NCBI GenBank assembly: GCA_026874595.1
Contig: CM049314.1
Coordinates: forward strand, 54,913,812-54,977,811
Direction of reading: 5' to 3'
DNA length: 64,000 nt
Source of the DNA: Sipunculus nudus
Taxonomy: Eukaryota; Annelida; Sipuncula; Golfingiida; Sipunculidae
Shown here piece after piece: positions 48,206 through 60,380 of the stretch. The notes beneath the pieces are model-generated. The model was not told the DNA's origin, did no database searches, and worked only from the letters and a program-made list of their open reading frames with translations. The stretch's first letter is position 1; every line of letters begins with the position of its first letter. The translations under genes were made by a program, and so were the position numbers.

Positions 48206-49705
48206 AGCCCCGTTCCCACTTTCACGAATTTGACGCCGAATCGCCACGAACGTACATCATTAAAATTCGTAGGGACGTCGTGGGAGTGTCGTAGATTATG
48301 TCTTGAACATTCGGTAATGTTCGTAGCGAGGTCTTGAGCACTCAGAATTCTTGGCGCTATTTTTGAAATGTTCAAAAATTAAGCTTTGTCGTCACAAGTC
48401 GTAGCTAAGTCGTAACAGTTTCTTGGTAAGTCGTATGAGAGTCTTTATAATTCTTGTAAATTCGTGATGTAAAACAATATGACGAATGCTCACGAAGGAC
48501 AACGACATTGACACGACTTCAACACGACTACAATACGACTACCACAAGAACCTCTCAAGAGAGAGTCACGTTCATAAAGCCCCTTCCTACTTCCACGATT
48601 TTGGTGACGAATCATCAAGAACTGACATCTTAATGTAACGGAAAATTTTATTTTCTTAGTGATTTTTAACTTCTTACAAACCAATGAGGAATAAGGTTTA
48701 GAAGTAAGAACACTGTGTAGATTTGTAATTTGTTTTAAAGAAGATTTGTATTGAGGTTATTGGTTCCAACTAAATTTGAACTAAAATAATTTGAAGAAAC
48801 TGAATCAAATTACGTTTCCTTTGTTATTTGTAACTTCTTTGTAAACAAACAAGGAAGTTTTTGCAGTTAGTAAACCATGTAGATTCGTAAATTTGTTTTA
48901 AAGAATTTTTTTATCGTGGATATTGGTTGACAAAATAAATTTGAACCAAAACAGTTTAAAGAAGCTGAATATATTATACAGTTTCGTCATACTTAAACAT
49001 ATGGTCAATAATAAATTATGAATTTCCTATTTTACTATGGGAGAATAAACTGAGCCTAACACAAATTGATATTAACAGAATCTTATATCACATTGAGAGC
49101 TGAATCAATAAGATATTATAACCAATATTTTGAGAATACAGATATTTTACATCCGATTAAGACGGTCGTCTAATTGGACTTAAAGAAGTTAACGTCGTAT
49201 TTGCCACCACATAAATGTGTCGTAATTGTCTAATTACTCAAATCAAATGAGACATATATTATCAGTGTTTTAAACTGGATAACTTTTGTCAAATTAAAAT
49301 ATCCGGAGAAGTTGAGTAAAGTGTTGTTATGGTGTCCTTTTACTTATATCGTCTTCTTTGTGACATTACAATAGCTATATATCACATATATAGCTATCTA
49401 ACAATCCGTAGCAAAATTGAATGATCGTAGGAGTATCGTCCACAAGTCGCAGATCAATTGTGGAAATATCGTACCAGTATCTTAGACGTCGTCACGGAGC
49501 CGTGAACATTCTTAAAAGTGTCGTGTCATATCGTGCTGGCTTCGTGTCACTGTCGTAGCCAATCGTACTGGCATCGTACTCCTTTCGTACAATATCGTGG
49601 TTGTGGTGGAATTTTTATCACTCGTCAGGCCGATTGGCCACGAATCGCCACGAATTCAACATCGTGGCGATTCGGCGTCAAAGTCGTGAAAGTGGGAACG
49701 GGGCT
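48206..49705. mobile_element. Harbinger-like non-autonomous DNA transposon, 1500 bp
   Basis: Terminal inverted repeats of about 45 bp starting AGCCCCGTTCCCACTTTCAC, right end its reverse complement with one or two mismatches, flanked by TTA on both sides. No transposase frame inside. Subterminal regions are crowded with TCGTA and AGTCGTA motifs in both halves, which may bind transposase. A second, decayed terminal copy (AAGCCCCTTCCTACTTCCAC) begins at 48577, suggesting a nested insertion or internal duplication. It sits in intron 2 of the minus-strand gene. TTA plus the end sequence point to PIF/Harbinger; without a transposase this is by resemblance. Confidence 0.85.
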
Positions 49706-49957
49706 TTATAATATTACTTTTGGTGCAGATAACTCCATCTATCGTTATACTTTGTCGACTAATCTTAAACTTTTAGAAATTTAACCGAATGTCACCAAGC
49801 ACAGCAAAAATGTTTGCAATTTGTTTTCTCAGAGAAAAGTTGGAAAATTGGGACTGAACCAATAAAGGTAGGAAGAAGTAGGAAAGTAGGATAATGTAAC
49901 AGCCTGTGGGTGTGATCAGAATTGATTATGAATTTCCAAAGAAACAGCGACACTTAC

Positions 49958-50035
49958 CGCTGAACAAAATATTAGCCTTTTAAACCAAGAGCGCCCCCTA
50001 GAGGATCTACTCTTGATTTGTCCTTGACGCTGAGC
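49958..50035 (-). CDS. Exon 2 of the minus-strand gene
   Basis: 78 bp, bounded by CTTTCAG and GCG|GTAAG, phase 0 at both ends. The 26 residues are basic (KSRSSRGRSWFKRL), in sharp contrast to the acidic exon 3. With the myristoylation-like start in exon 1, a basic stretch would strengthen membrane binding. Small exon; support comes from splice sites and matching phase. Confidence 0.5.
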
Positions 50036-50574
50036 CTGAAAGGATGATGTAAAGGGATTTATTATCATAAGTTATGTAAATTATGATATATGCATTTCAA
50101 GTACAAGTCAAGTACATGTATTTTTTTTTTTAATTATTTTGAATACAGAGCCACTTACCTACTAACAATAAACACAGCATTAGGAGACCTCAGGTCGGAC
50201 AGAAATCTTAGCACTATGTATGACAGATAGACTCAGACAGAACCGACACTAGACTGAATTATTCAACCTGTTTTGTGAGTTGTTCTAATGAACCAAAACT
50301 ATACCCCAGTCCTAAACTGCTCAGATTCAGGCATCAAAGCACCTTTCTTGTGTACTGATATATGACTGTGTAATAGTGTATATAAATACTGAATGGCCAT
50401 CAAGACTGTTACCCTGGATTACCTAAAATAACAAAAAAAAACTTTCAGCAATTGCAGCATCAACCCACCTTTTTTGTGTACCAGTACTGATATCTGACTG
50501 TGTAACAGTGTGTTTAATACAGGTAATTAATTTATCAATAAATATTCAGAAATTGGCTTTTTTAGTTTTTTAAT

Positions 50575-50715
50575 TAAAAGTACTCGTACTTGTACTCAAG
50601 TACAAACCCCTGTACTTGTCCTTATACTCAAGTACATTGAAAAATTGTGTACTTGTACTTGTACTTGTCAAATTCTGAAGTACTTGTACTGAAGTACTGA
50701 CCCCCTGTACCTGAC
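50575..50715. repeat. TACTTG-type hexamer low-complexity repeat
   Basis: Many copies of GTACTTGTACT and its inverse AGTACAAGTAC-like forms, in a locally palindromic arrangement. Related phrases occur near 50100-50120. Confidence 0.7.
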
Positions 50716-51673
50716 CCAAGAGTGATTATGAATTGCAATTATAGTTTCCAGGAGCAAATATGAAACGTTGTAAAAAGAAATAAATGAATCCTTTTTCGGA
50801 AGAAGCAGCGTCTAATAAAGGTGGCTAACTCCCCCTCCCCCCCCCCCCCCAACACACACACACACAACCCCCCTTTATATAATCCATTTATAAGTGTCTA
50901 GATCTGTTTATTTTTTTATTTATCTATACCCTGCTTCGTTTGGTGGGTTGTATCGAATCTAATTCTCTTTTGCCAAACCCTCCCCCTCATTTTCAACATA
51001 CATGTATGTATTTTACTTACAACTGGTTGTGTAGACCCTAATAGTGAGGAGAATTCAAATATTTACAGATATCTTCAGTATATATAGTAATATATATATA
51101 CATGAATATATAATGAAACTATATAACGACCATGAATCCCAATTAAATAAATACATAAATTATTCAAATAAGCATAAAATAATATGCGATATTCCTGAAT
51201 GAAACTGAAACTTCATTCCTCAGCAAATTCCTTACATTTCTTAGCAAAATAACTATTCATGACTATTGAACTATTTGCTATTCAATGCATTTAATCATAA
51301 CAGTGTTTAAAAATCTGTTTAGTTAATTTGAATAAATAATTCACATACTTAATTCATTCTGGACGAGTTGAAGATCCTTGTCAAGCCTGCATGGTACTAA
51401 CAGCCCCCCCCCTGTATATTATGTATATAACCTATATATGTATATATATATATATATATATAATTAATATATATAAAACCTATATTGTCCCACGCGCCAC
51501 AGTTCCGACCTATACCTAGTTCTCCCGTCCCCCGTATGTGAACAAGAGACGGAGTTAAATGGAAATAAATAAATTATGATTACTTTCTTATAACTTGGTA
51601 GTTTTAGAATTGTAGTATTAACAAAAGAAAGAAATATTAAAGGTAAAATCAATGATATTTTTGTAAATTTTAC

Positions 51674-51703
51674 CTTAATTTTTCTTGAAAGTGAACCACC
51701 CAT
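51674..51703 (-). CDS. Exon 1 coding part of the minus-strand gene: MGGSLSRKIK
   Basis: ATG at 51703 followed by GGSLSRKIK and a donor AAG|GTAAAA, phase 0, matching exon 2. MGxxxS is the N-myristoylation consensus, here followed by basic residues. An in-frame ATG seven codons upstream (51724) would abolish the signal; the downstream ATG is preferred because it gives the motif and is nearer the usual distance from the promoter elements. Together the five exons predict about 285 residues before the unfound end: lipid anchor, basic linker, acidic coil, helical C-terminal part. No family recognised. Confidence 0.45.
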
Positions 51704-51756
51704 GCTGTATATGTTCAGAAACATTCACTGGAATGACATTCCTTTCTAGACAATAC

Positions 51757-51770
51757 GTTGCTATCGCAAC
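51757..51770 (-). promoter_or_regulatory. RFX X-box-like palindrome
   Basis: GTTGCTATCGCAAC: perfect 5-bp arms GTTGC/GCAAC around TATC, close to the X-box bound by RFX factors of ciliary genes. It is 54 bp upstream of the exon 1 ATG on the minus strand, where X-boxes usually lie. Confidence 0.45.
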
Positions 51771-51782
51771 ACACTGTAATTA

Positions 51783-51794
51783 AGCGCATGCCCA
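51783..51794 (-). promoter_or_regulatory. NRF1-like site
   Basis: AGCGCATGCCCA, reverse TGGGCATGCGCT, resembles the NRF1 half-palindrome GCGCATGC. It lies just upstream of the X-box-like motif. Confidence 0.3.
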
Positions 51795-52123
51795 GTAAAA
51801 AAGTCTTGTTACCTGGTATAAATATCAACTAAATGTAAAATAACGTGACGTAAAAACTTGTTATTCTTTATTGAACGAAAGTCGCACGTCTATTATAGTT
51901 ATCATATCCATATATGGTACTTGAATCGAAAAAGAAAATATGTCGCGAATTGCACATTTTTAATTATAGCAATATTTCTAATTCAACATGCCGGTTGTAC
52001 ATCAAATTTTAAAGATTTTGTTGTAAATTGGTAGGAGATGGATTTTTTTTATTGCAGCTGAAGAAGACACGTCAACGGTCGCTCAGTGTAGCTGACCGAG
52101 CTACGTCACCAAGGTAACGTGAC

Positions 52124-52137
52124 ATTGTGACGTCACT
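52124..52137. promoter_or_regulatory. CRE palindrome TGACGTCA
   Basis: TGTGACGTCACTCA contains the full CREB/ATF palindrome. It is about 430 bp upstream of the minus-strand gene and might belong to its promoter or to a divergent transcript; no plus-strand gene could be confirmed. Confidence 0.35.
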
Positions 52138-52615
52138 CAGAACAACTTGCTTCATCTACGTGTGTCATTGGCGGACACTTGGTCCGACCACTACCTCATC
52201 AAAAGCACTGAACCGGTTAAACAAAACGCCTTTGCTCTTAACCAAACGTGTAATCAAACTTTGGCCAGACCGCAAAAACGTGCCCTCATGCTCAAAATTA
52301 CCTATATATGGCTAGAGCATATGGACTGAAGTCGTATATTCACGGAGCCCTATATGTTGCATCTGACCATTAAATATAGGCATATATAGCCTATGAGTAA
52401 ACTATGGTGATTCTGTGTGTGGCGAGGAGGGCATATATAGGGTTCGGCATTTCACGGTCTCACACTGAATCACTATAAGCGATTAAATAAAAGCAATCCG
52501 TTATTAAGCATTTATAGGACTTTCAATTATAACCTGATAAATGTAACAAGAAAATCATGTTATGGACACAGCTATGTAGGCCTACAATCATAAAAATATG
52601 AAATATGAATTAAAG

Positions 52616-52698
52616 TGGTTTTCCTTAAGTGCGTATAGTCCGTATAGCCGTAGTCTGCATACGTTGCGTATAGTACGTATTCGTAGTCCGTATACTAG

Positions 52699-52757
<59 letters not shown>

Positions 52758-53612
52758 GGAAGGTTTTGGTAAAGATGTGCTGTAAACAGGTGTTCGATAA
52801 CTGATTATTTTCTTTTTTGACCAAATATTTATTTTACATATATTTATTAGCAACAAACGCTAAATTGAATCAGATTATAATAATCTTATAAATAATAATA
52901 GTTTATTGCAGACTCAATGTGATGACAATATACAAAAAAATAATGATAGAAATGAATTTTTGAATACAAAAGTAAAAGGTCCATATAATTACAAATAGCA
53001 AACGATTCAGCACTGATTACAAACATCATCTTGTGATGTACATGAAACTCGTCGGAATTTAGATATAAATAAAATTCATATAAAGTTCTAACAGACATGC
53101 TGTGACATTAATTTATTATCTTTTTTAATAAATATATCTGTTTGCAGATTAGTGCATTTAAAGTGCAATTTGCTGTTGATAACACAGCCCAAATATTTAT
53201 ATTATTTTTGTTTATCCTCTTTTAATCTTAAATGATTTAGATTTTATACGTTATACTGGCGTTTATATAATAGTATACACTTCAAACATTTAGAAAATAC
53301 GCTGTGGATGATACAAAAGACCATTCAGCCAAATGATAACATGTTTGGATTCTAAAAGACTGATGTCAGAAACCCTAACAATACCCGCTGAAAATAGAAA
53401 ATGTTCATACAACGCGGCCTGAATTCAAAAACTTCATGCTAAAACCTGGGGATTGGTATGGTAAGTGCGTAAAATCGCTCCTGCTGGCGTGAGGATACGG
53501 ACTACGTATACGGACTACGCGTATACGGATAAATGGAAACGACATCGCTATAAACCTCTACAAAGTAATTTTTGCCGGGCATGCATACGGACTATACATA
53601 TACGGATGCGGA
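52616..53612. mobile_element. Inverted-repeat element with CGTAGTCCGTATAC motifs, about 1 kb
   Basis: The left end carries GGTTTTCC, GTATAGTCCGTATAG and CGTAGTCCGTATAC; the right end carries the inverse forms GTATACGGACTACG (53500-53530), ATACGGACTATAC (53585-53600) and GGAAAAC (53609-53615). Between them lie a TA run and AT-rich non-coding sequence. This is the structure of a non-autonomous DNA transposon with subterminal repeats. No clear target duplication was found, so the borders are approximate. Confidence 0.5.
52700..52756. repeat. (TA)n microsatellite
   Basis: About 28 TA units inside the inverted-repeat element. Confidence 0.95.
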
Positions 53613-53904
53613 AAACAAACCAATTTTTATGCTTTCCTGGAACAGGTAAATATATTATTTTTACATTCTACTGTTAAAGTAAATGACATAGGCCTAAATA
53701 AAATATATCTTGCATATCATGCTCAAACAATTCTTAAATAGGCCTATTTTAAGGCAAAACTCGAGACCCACTATACCTCCAGTTATATGGACATTGAAAA
53801 AATAATGTGTCCAAGTCATTTTAAAATTTATGTAGTTATACTAAAATTATGAAATGTCCGTTGCTTTTATTATTCTGTTGCTATGAGAGTCGTTTGTATA
53901 GTAT

Positions 53905-53990
53905 CCCGTCCAAGTCGGTGGTTTTCTCCGGGTCCTGCGGATTTCTCCACCTCCGGCCTCCAGAGACAACCGAACGCCACTAACCGTGCC
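53905..53990 (+). repeat. Possible SINE-type fragment
   Basis: GTCGGTGGTTTTCTCCGGGT followed by TCCACCTCC resembles a conserved phrase of dispersed repeats in marine invertebrate genomes, as far as I remember. No pol III boxes are visible beside it. Weak. Confidence 0.3.
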
Positions 53991-54504
53991 ATGGTGCGTG
54001 TCTCGTATTAGTTATTACCAGTTGAACAATCCGTATAAAATTAATAAAGTTTATTATTCTTTTGTATGGGCTATTTTACTTCTTTGTCATGATTAAGGCT
54101 ATATTGATCAAACGTCACATGCATCTTCAAAATTTGCTTTCAGCATCCTTCTGTCTCGTTACAAAACGAGATGTGGCCTCATTTACTGACCATTTCATAT
54201 TAAGATAATGTTTACAAAGCAGTTGAACGAATATAATAATAACACTCTATATACTCGTCAAGGAAATTATAAAATTGTTGATAATACATGCATGTGGCAA
54301 GTGTCATTCGTCCATCGATAGGTGGCTTTGTAAAGGGGGATTTCCGGGCCTTGCTAAACCATTCAAAGCGAGGCTACTCTGGCGTAGCTCATTTATATTC
54401 AGTGGAGGCAGAAAGCTGGGGAAGCCCCTTGCCTCCAGCCATTGTTTGAAGAGCGCTCGTGCACCCAAGGAACATCTCAGACTTTTTAAAACTACAACAA
54501 GATC

Positions 54505-54682
54505 ATGGTATCCAGCTGTTGTGTTGTTGGATGCACATCAAGGCAGAACAAATCAAAGGGCATCACACTGCACAGGATTCCCAAGTTTCCTAAGGAGAGG
54601 TATGATGCCTGGGTCAGGGCAATTCGCAGGGTGGACTGGGAGCCAAAAGGGGACCGCGTATGCAACAAGCATTTCTCAGGAG
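54505..54682 (+). CDS. THAP-DDE transposase, exon 1: THAP zinc finger
   Basis: ATG start, 59 codons plus one base, ending at the donor G|GTAAG. It carries the C2CH THAP signature: CCVVGC, then RIPK, the conserved tryptophan of DAWVRAIRR, and CNKHF, giving C-x(2-4)-C-x(about 40)-C-x2-H. THAP domains bind the ends of their own transposons. The split G is completed by GC from exon 2, giving the expected GGHP run. Confidence 0.85.
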
Positions 54683-56202
54683 GTAAGACTGCTTCCTTCA
54701 ACCAAGTATGTTTGTTAAAAGAAAAATGTATATAGACTGGGTTGACCAACAGTATACACACACAATTATATACACATGCAAACATAGACACATACACCCA
54801 TGTTTTAATTATACAGCGTGCTTCATGTGACCCCTCATTACATTTGGTGTAACATGTGCGATTTTCCCGGAATTTTCCTGCCTGGATTAATTGGCTTTGT
54901 GCGACCCTGGCCGGAGCCTATGGTATCATGTGACTTCCTGATACTAAGTCCACCATGTAATCACTAACGGGTTTGTTTTGTGTTAATCAAGCACCAACAC
55001 CATCATTTTCAATTTTTTAAAAATATGAAACCTTTGTTTGTTCTTAGGCGTTTGTTTAGTGTGTGATTTTGTTTTTGCAACCAGCCTACTGTTAATTAAG
55101 CACCAACACCATTAAGTCGTGTCAATCTACATCAGAGTTTTATTGCGTCTTTGATGAAAACTTTATGTTCCTTTGCAATGAAAAAATATGTGCAAAAGTG
55201 CTGCAATGAAAAAATAATTATCACAAAGGGATGATTTGTTAATAACTTAGAATATAGTGCACAACATATACCACTCACGAGGCGACTTTGGTTAACATTT
55301 TCTTTCCATCTGTCACATATTACATGATAAGGAGGTGTGAACCACGCTCGCCTGTAAGGCCCCGGCTTGTGCCACCATGTGCGACCACGCTTTGCCAACA
55401 CAGGTTGCACAAAGCAACCATTCAAGCATACCAGGTCACGTGAGGGGGGTCACAGGATGGGGCCCTTTTCGTGTGACCCCGCCCCCTGTAGCAGGAAGAT
55501 CTGCCTTATTTATATGGCACTGGGTAAAAGATGCTGGTGGCTGAACAAAGTACAAAATAATGTATTTTACGTGACACAAGGTAAAGTTGGTCCTGGTTTT
55601 TACCCAATTTCTCTAGTTCAATCTGCATTATTACCCCCTAAAAATATTTTTCTGATTTTATATACTTCAGGATAAGATATGTGTAACAAGACTGCGGTCC
55701 AGCTTTAATATTAATTAAAGGCAGTGTGGCGGATAAATAAAAATGGTCGTTTCCATGCATGTACGGACAATAGATTATTAGAACTATAAGACAAAGAGAT
55801 ATGGCCAAAAGTATTTATTAAGAAGAAACTACTAGATTACGCAAGAATCATGCCCTGAATGATATTACATGAAATATATGTATCTGTACGAACCAGAATC
55901 TGGTTGTCCAGGTTTTCCCTGGTCCCTATATTCCACCAAGGGAGCTCCCCTGGTACAAATGATGTCATAGGGTGTTCCCCAGGTAATACCAGGGGTAGGG
56001 CATTCATGTAACATAAGCTTCATTTCTTCATCAGATATTATAAAAATCACATGTAAGTGCTGTAATTGACTGAAATAATCCAAGTCCCTTCTGCCGGTAC
56101 GGACCAGCTCCCGGCCGGTACTACTGGCTTTTACCCAGTACCTAATTATATACATATAAATATTTATTTATTTACATACATACACTTGTGTAGATTTTTT
56201 AC

Positions 56203-56760
56203 CCGAGCTGACTGAAAGTCATCTTGGCTATAGCAATCACTTTTTGTCTGTAGTCACGCTATCAGTTAACAGGGCACAAATTGTAACGCCTGGACTTGGA
56301 ACCTTCTAACTTGACATCCAGGGAGGTCCATGAAAAATCTCCTTTACCCATATATAATCAGAGCTATGGGGCTCAGAAGTAACTCCTCAGAGTAATTGAA
56401 TATTTGATAGAAAAGCTCTAGTATCTGATAAACTGTGCACTGACCATCATGATTCTTTGCAAGCATATTGATCATTGAGTGTATCATCAGTTTCTGCAGA
56501 CTGGTGGCAGGCACCACCTGTATTTTTTCGAATTTTTACAAATTTTTTCTTTATTTTTGAGACCCTCAAAGATGCTGTCATCTGGTAACAGGGCACAACT
56601 TGTAACCATTGGATCTAGAATCTTCCAACTGGATATGCAATAATTTATAGTCATAATTGAATGTCAGAACATATCATTAAAAAGTTTTAAATGATCACTT
56701 CCTGTGTCATCAGGAATAATTCAGGCTTGGCAGATGTAAAGGATTGCCTTTAGTAAATTT
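56203..56760. repeat. Dispersed repeat family GCTGACTGAAAGTCATC, intronic copy
   Basis: Same family as at 62627-64000. Shares GCTGACTGAAAGTCATC, the AACAGGGCACAAATTGTAAC block, the TTCTAACTTGACATCCAGGG block and the GATCATTGAGTGTATCATCA block. Confidence 0.85.
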
Positions 56761-57252
56761 GATAAATGAACGAAGCTGATAAAGTTTACAAAAGTTATTA
56801 ATACAGAAATATAAAACTTTCATAAAATGTCTTTATTTCAAATTAAGTTTTGAGCTTCGTAGTAATGGTTTATAGTCAAAATAGCTGCTTTAAAGTAAAG
56901 AGGCTTTATAGCTTGATTGATCGGGAAAAATATTACATATTTAATAGATTAACTTCATGACAATAATACATACAAAATTGAAAGTAACAATACACATGTT
57001 CATGACAGAAAGTCACACTGAGGATGTTTTGAGCACCTGCATGTAATCTGTGAGCTGGGACTTTTTCTCTGTAAAATGGGAAGTTCTGCTTTGTTTGGCT
57101 TATGTTGAGAGTTCAGTGATATAATATGTATTTTCTTTACTTCTACACTTATCCTACACCAATGTTCTTTATACATACTAGACAACAGGTATCTACATGG
57201 GGCATAAAAGCAACACTGTCCATATCCTTTGCTCTGTACCCTTTGCATCTGA

Positions 57253-57440
57253 AAATGCCACACTGAACTTCTTTAACAGAAGCTGGTGGTAGCTAGGCCA
57301 GCATGCTACCAGCCCAAGTCCACTCAAGTTCAAAGACTGCAGGGTTGAAAGCTTAGAAATTACCCCTGCCGATTTAGGTAACAGCCCTGACAGGCAGGGT
57401 TGGCAATTTCTTCCGAGGGGTGGTTTCTTCATTGGAAACT
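57253..57440. repeat. Dispersed repeat, related to 58853-59000
   Basis: GCCACACTGAACTTC, AGCTGGTGGTAGC, ATTACCCCTGCC and CAGCCCTGACAGG blocks recur in order at 58853-59000 with moderate divergence. Unclassified. Confidence 0.5.
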
Positions 57441-58719
57441 TCCGGCTTGGAAGAAATAGTTTCCTTCATTTCTTCTGGAATAAACTTTCAAATTTCATGT
57501 GAGAATATATAAAACAAATAAATTGTCAGCTTTATTTCTGCTTAAACATAATCTGTTCCACCTTATAAAGGTTTATATTAATACATAGTGTTATCTTAGA
57601 ATGTGTGACTATTAGTTCAATTTAGTTACACAATATGCCTCATGTGGTTTTGAGTTAGTTCAGGTGACATAATTCAAAATCAATTGACACAGGTTTCAGT
57701 CCAGTGAATCATGCAATGATTACCAGGTGATTACCTAAAAAGGTGCAGCTTCACTCCCGTTACCCCTGACAGAGAGGCAGGTTATAGGGAAGCCATGTCA
57801 TAATTAACAGGGTTTCATCCACTTTACTAATCAAACAGTCCAACTGCTTGCTATAACAGATTATTACCCAGCAGATACTCATGTACAGAGTTAGGGTTTC
57901 TCACATTTTTTAGGTATTTTCTAGTTTTGGCATTGTTCACAACAAGCTCAGGAATAGACTTGGTGTTTGCAGGGCTGCAAAATTGGTGTTTTGCTATCTC
58001 ATGCTTTGTGGTAACTTAGATGTAGATTACTGACATGTACTAATTGTACTCCACTGTGATTAACAACAGAACTTACATGGTGAGATGCACAAATTTAAAT
58101 GAGTGATAATTATAAATTCAGCTGGTGATCACTGATCAATCATAGTGTAATATCACACAGGATATTGTTAAGTCATACTACTTATTACGTTATATTTTGT
58201 ATGGAAGTGCAGTTTGCATACTATTTATATTCTGCCCTAGTTAGTCAGTTAGTATGCAGCACTGCATGCACCTTGGCCACTATGCACTTTACTGTTATGA
58301 AACAAGATGAGAAAATTGTAGTATATCAATCTTTAATTCTCTGTCATACAAGAGTAAGGTTGCTGAATGACACAATTTTGATAAGAAGTAGTTACAAATA
58401 CAGAAAACTTCCTCTAACCCTCTTGTGAATATAGGCAGACATTTAAACAGGATTTTTTTGTTAATTAAAACATCAACACATACTCTGCAACACTACATAC
58501 TTAAATAGTTGAAATACAAATCCATCAGCTGCAATTTTGGCAGTTCTATTAGAATAAAACTAACAGATTATATTTAGATTAATCCAATGTCTTGGTAGAA
58601 ATACATTTCTTCTGGAAGAAAACCAACCCTGCTGACAGGGATGACAGCTCAGTGCCTTACTTGACCAAACCTGATGTCCAGTTCTATTATCTTACCTGTA
58701 ATTCAGATAACTGTGAATT

Positions 58720-59185
58720 GTGTACCTAGATACAGGTACAAGTACCTGGCCCCGACCCTGTTCAGTGTACATACTAGCCAACTTTAGACATGGGCATGTA
58801 GGCAACCCCCTGTATCTGTCCTTTGTTGGTTGCTGTATTTTTGTGCTGAAAATATATAATGCTGCAATGAACTTCCTTTTTAGAGGCTGGAGGTTGCCCA
58901 GCTTGCTAGCCAGGTAACTAGATACAAAGGCAGCAGGGATGAATGCTTTGTAATTACCTCTGCCTAAGATAGCTATCTGCCCTGACAGGGGAGACAGTTA
59001 TGTATGTGCAATTGACCACAGCCTGGTGTCCATTTCAAATGCCAATATCAAATTTATACCTGCAGTTCCTTATATCAGGTACAGGTACTTTAGTTCCAGG
59101 TACAGGTACTATGTCCTTCCTGCTCATGACAGCCAGTACAGGTACTCTGAATTGTGTACCTAGGTACAGGTACAAGTACCTGGGC
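58720..59185. repeat. CAGGTAC / CAAGTACC motif cluster and second repeat copy
   Basis: Contains the second copy of the 57253 repeat and two copies of GTGTACCTAGxTACAGGTAC AAGTACCTGG (near 58725 and 59155), with extra TACAGGTACT units at 59088-59145. Locally palindromic (GGTAC/GTACC). It ends in a poly-C tract. Confidence 0.6.
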
Positions 59186-60134
59186 CCCCCCCCCCCCCCG
59201 CCAGAAAGGTCCATGAAAATCTCCTTGGAAACCTTGGACCTAGAATCTTCTACCTTGACATCCTTGGAATCATGACCACTGGCCCTGGAATGTACTTTTT
59301 AGCTCAGCTGGAAAAAAAATCCTTGCAAACCTTAAATAAGGTCATAGTGATCTGTATTCTGCCAGCTGTATTCTGGAAACATCAGTTTCACTGTTTGAAC
59401 ACGTAGCAAATGTTTAGTCATGCCTAGAATCACTATTTTGCCCTCACCCATCAAGTAATGTGCTTAATGCGTATAAATCTTACTGCTCCTCACAAAAATT
59501 TTAACAACATTGGCTATCAGTTACTTCTAAATTAGACAGTTGTAAAAAATAGGCCATTATTTCATGCTTGTCAGCTGAGCTTCATGACCCATGGATCACT
59601 TGTTACATTTATATTTTAGGTGCATGGATTGACACAAGGTGCATTCTTTATATTTATATCAGCACTCTTTTTACTTATTCATTGGTCATATACAAGAATC
59701 ACAATTAACCTCATTAGCTGTTGCTTAATCAGAATATTGTCTGTTAGTGTATCAATATTGTATTATTATTGCTTTGTATACCTCAAATTATAGATACATA
59801 ATGACTGTGATACTTTAGTTATCTGCCTGTTTTATAACTGTAAATATGACATAGTCTCTAATTATGCTTTTATGTTTTGAGTCCACATAATTATAACATT
59901 CATGTTGAATACTCTTAGCTATGGTATTATTAATGAACTGTATAGATATTTTTAGTCAAAATATGTTGTTTTTTCTTGTAAATGGTACAGGGCACCAAGG
60001 TAGACCAGCTTGATTTTAGCGGATTGGTTTATTACCCTGTATAAATATGATATAAATAAATAAATGTGTGAAGTGCAGAATGTTGACACAGTTACCTGTA
60101 AACCCACTACATATAACTATGATTTATAATACAG

Positions 60135-60380
60135 GCCATCCAGTGGAGGATATCACCCATCCAGATTATGTACCAAACATCAACCTCCCTGGTTTTGAAC
60201 ACAGGACTTCTAGCCCACAAATGGCAGTGGGCAGGTACACGAGGATGAATGCACGAAGGGAAAAAAGGGGGATTACATGTGTTGAAGAGCCAACTTGCCA
60301 GCCAACTGAAGCTAGTCATGAAGCTGCATCAGCATTGCTGCAGCTCTCCTCTTCATCAGCAATACAAAAGGACACAACAG
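60135..60380 (+). CDS. THAP-DDE transposase, exon 2: end of THAP domain and linker
   Basis: Acceptor TACAG at 60134, donor CAACAG|GTATA. It starts by completing the THAP domain: GHPVEDITHPDYVPNI, where HPDYVP is a typical THAP end. Then comes a basic stretch (TRMNARREKRG) and a Ser/Ala-rich linker. Enters and leaves in phase 1. The frame stays open and matches exon 3. Confidence 0.8.

Larger units (their letters stand above)
54683..60134. other. Intron 1 of the transposase gene, filled with repeats
   Basis: 5.45 kb between a GTAAG donor and a TACAG acceptor. Contents: a copy of the GCTGACTGAAAGTCATC family (56203-56760), two related segments around 57253-57440 and 58853-59000, a CAGGTAC-rich stretch (58720-59185), and AT-rich sequence. 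No exon recognised inside. Confidence 0.7.

Noticed and set aside
52127-52329. Plus-strand ORFs with an LADTWSDHYLI phrase, suggesting a LINE endonuclease
   Set aside because: Only a few residues resemble the motif; no RT or endonuclease context follows.
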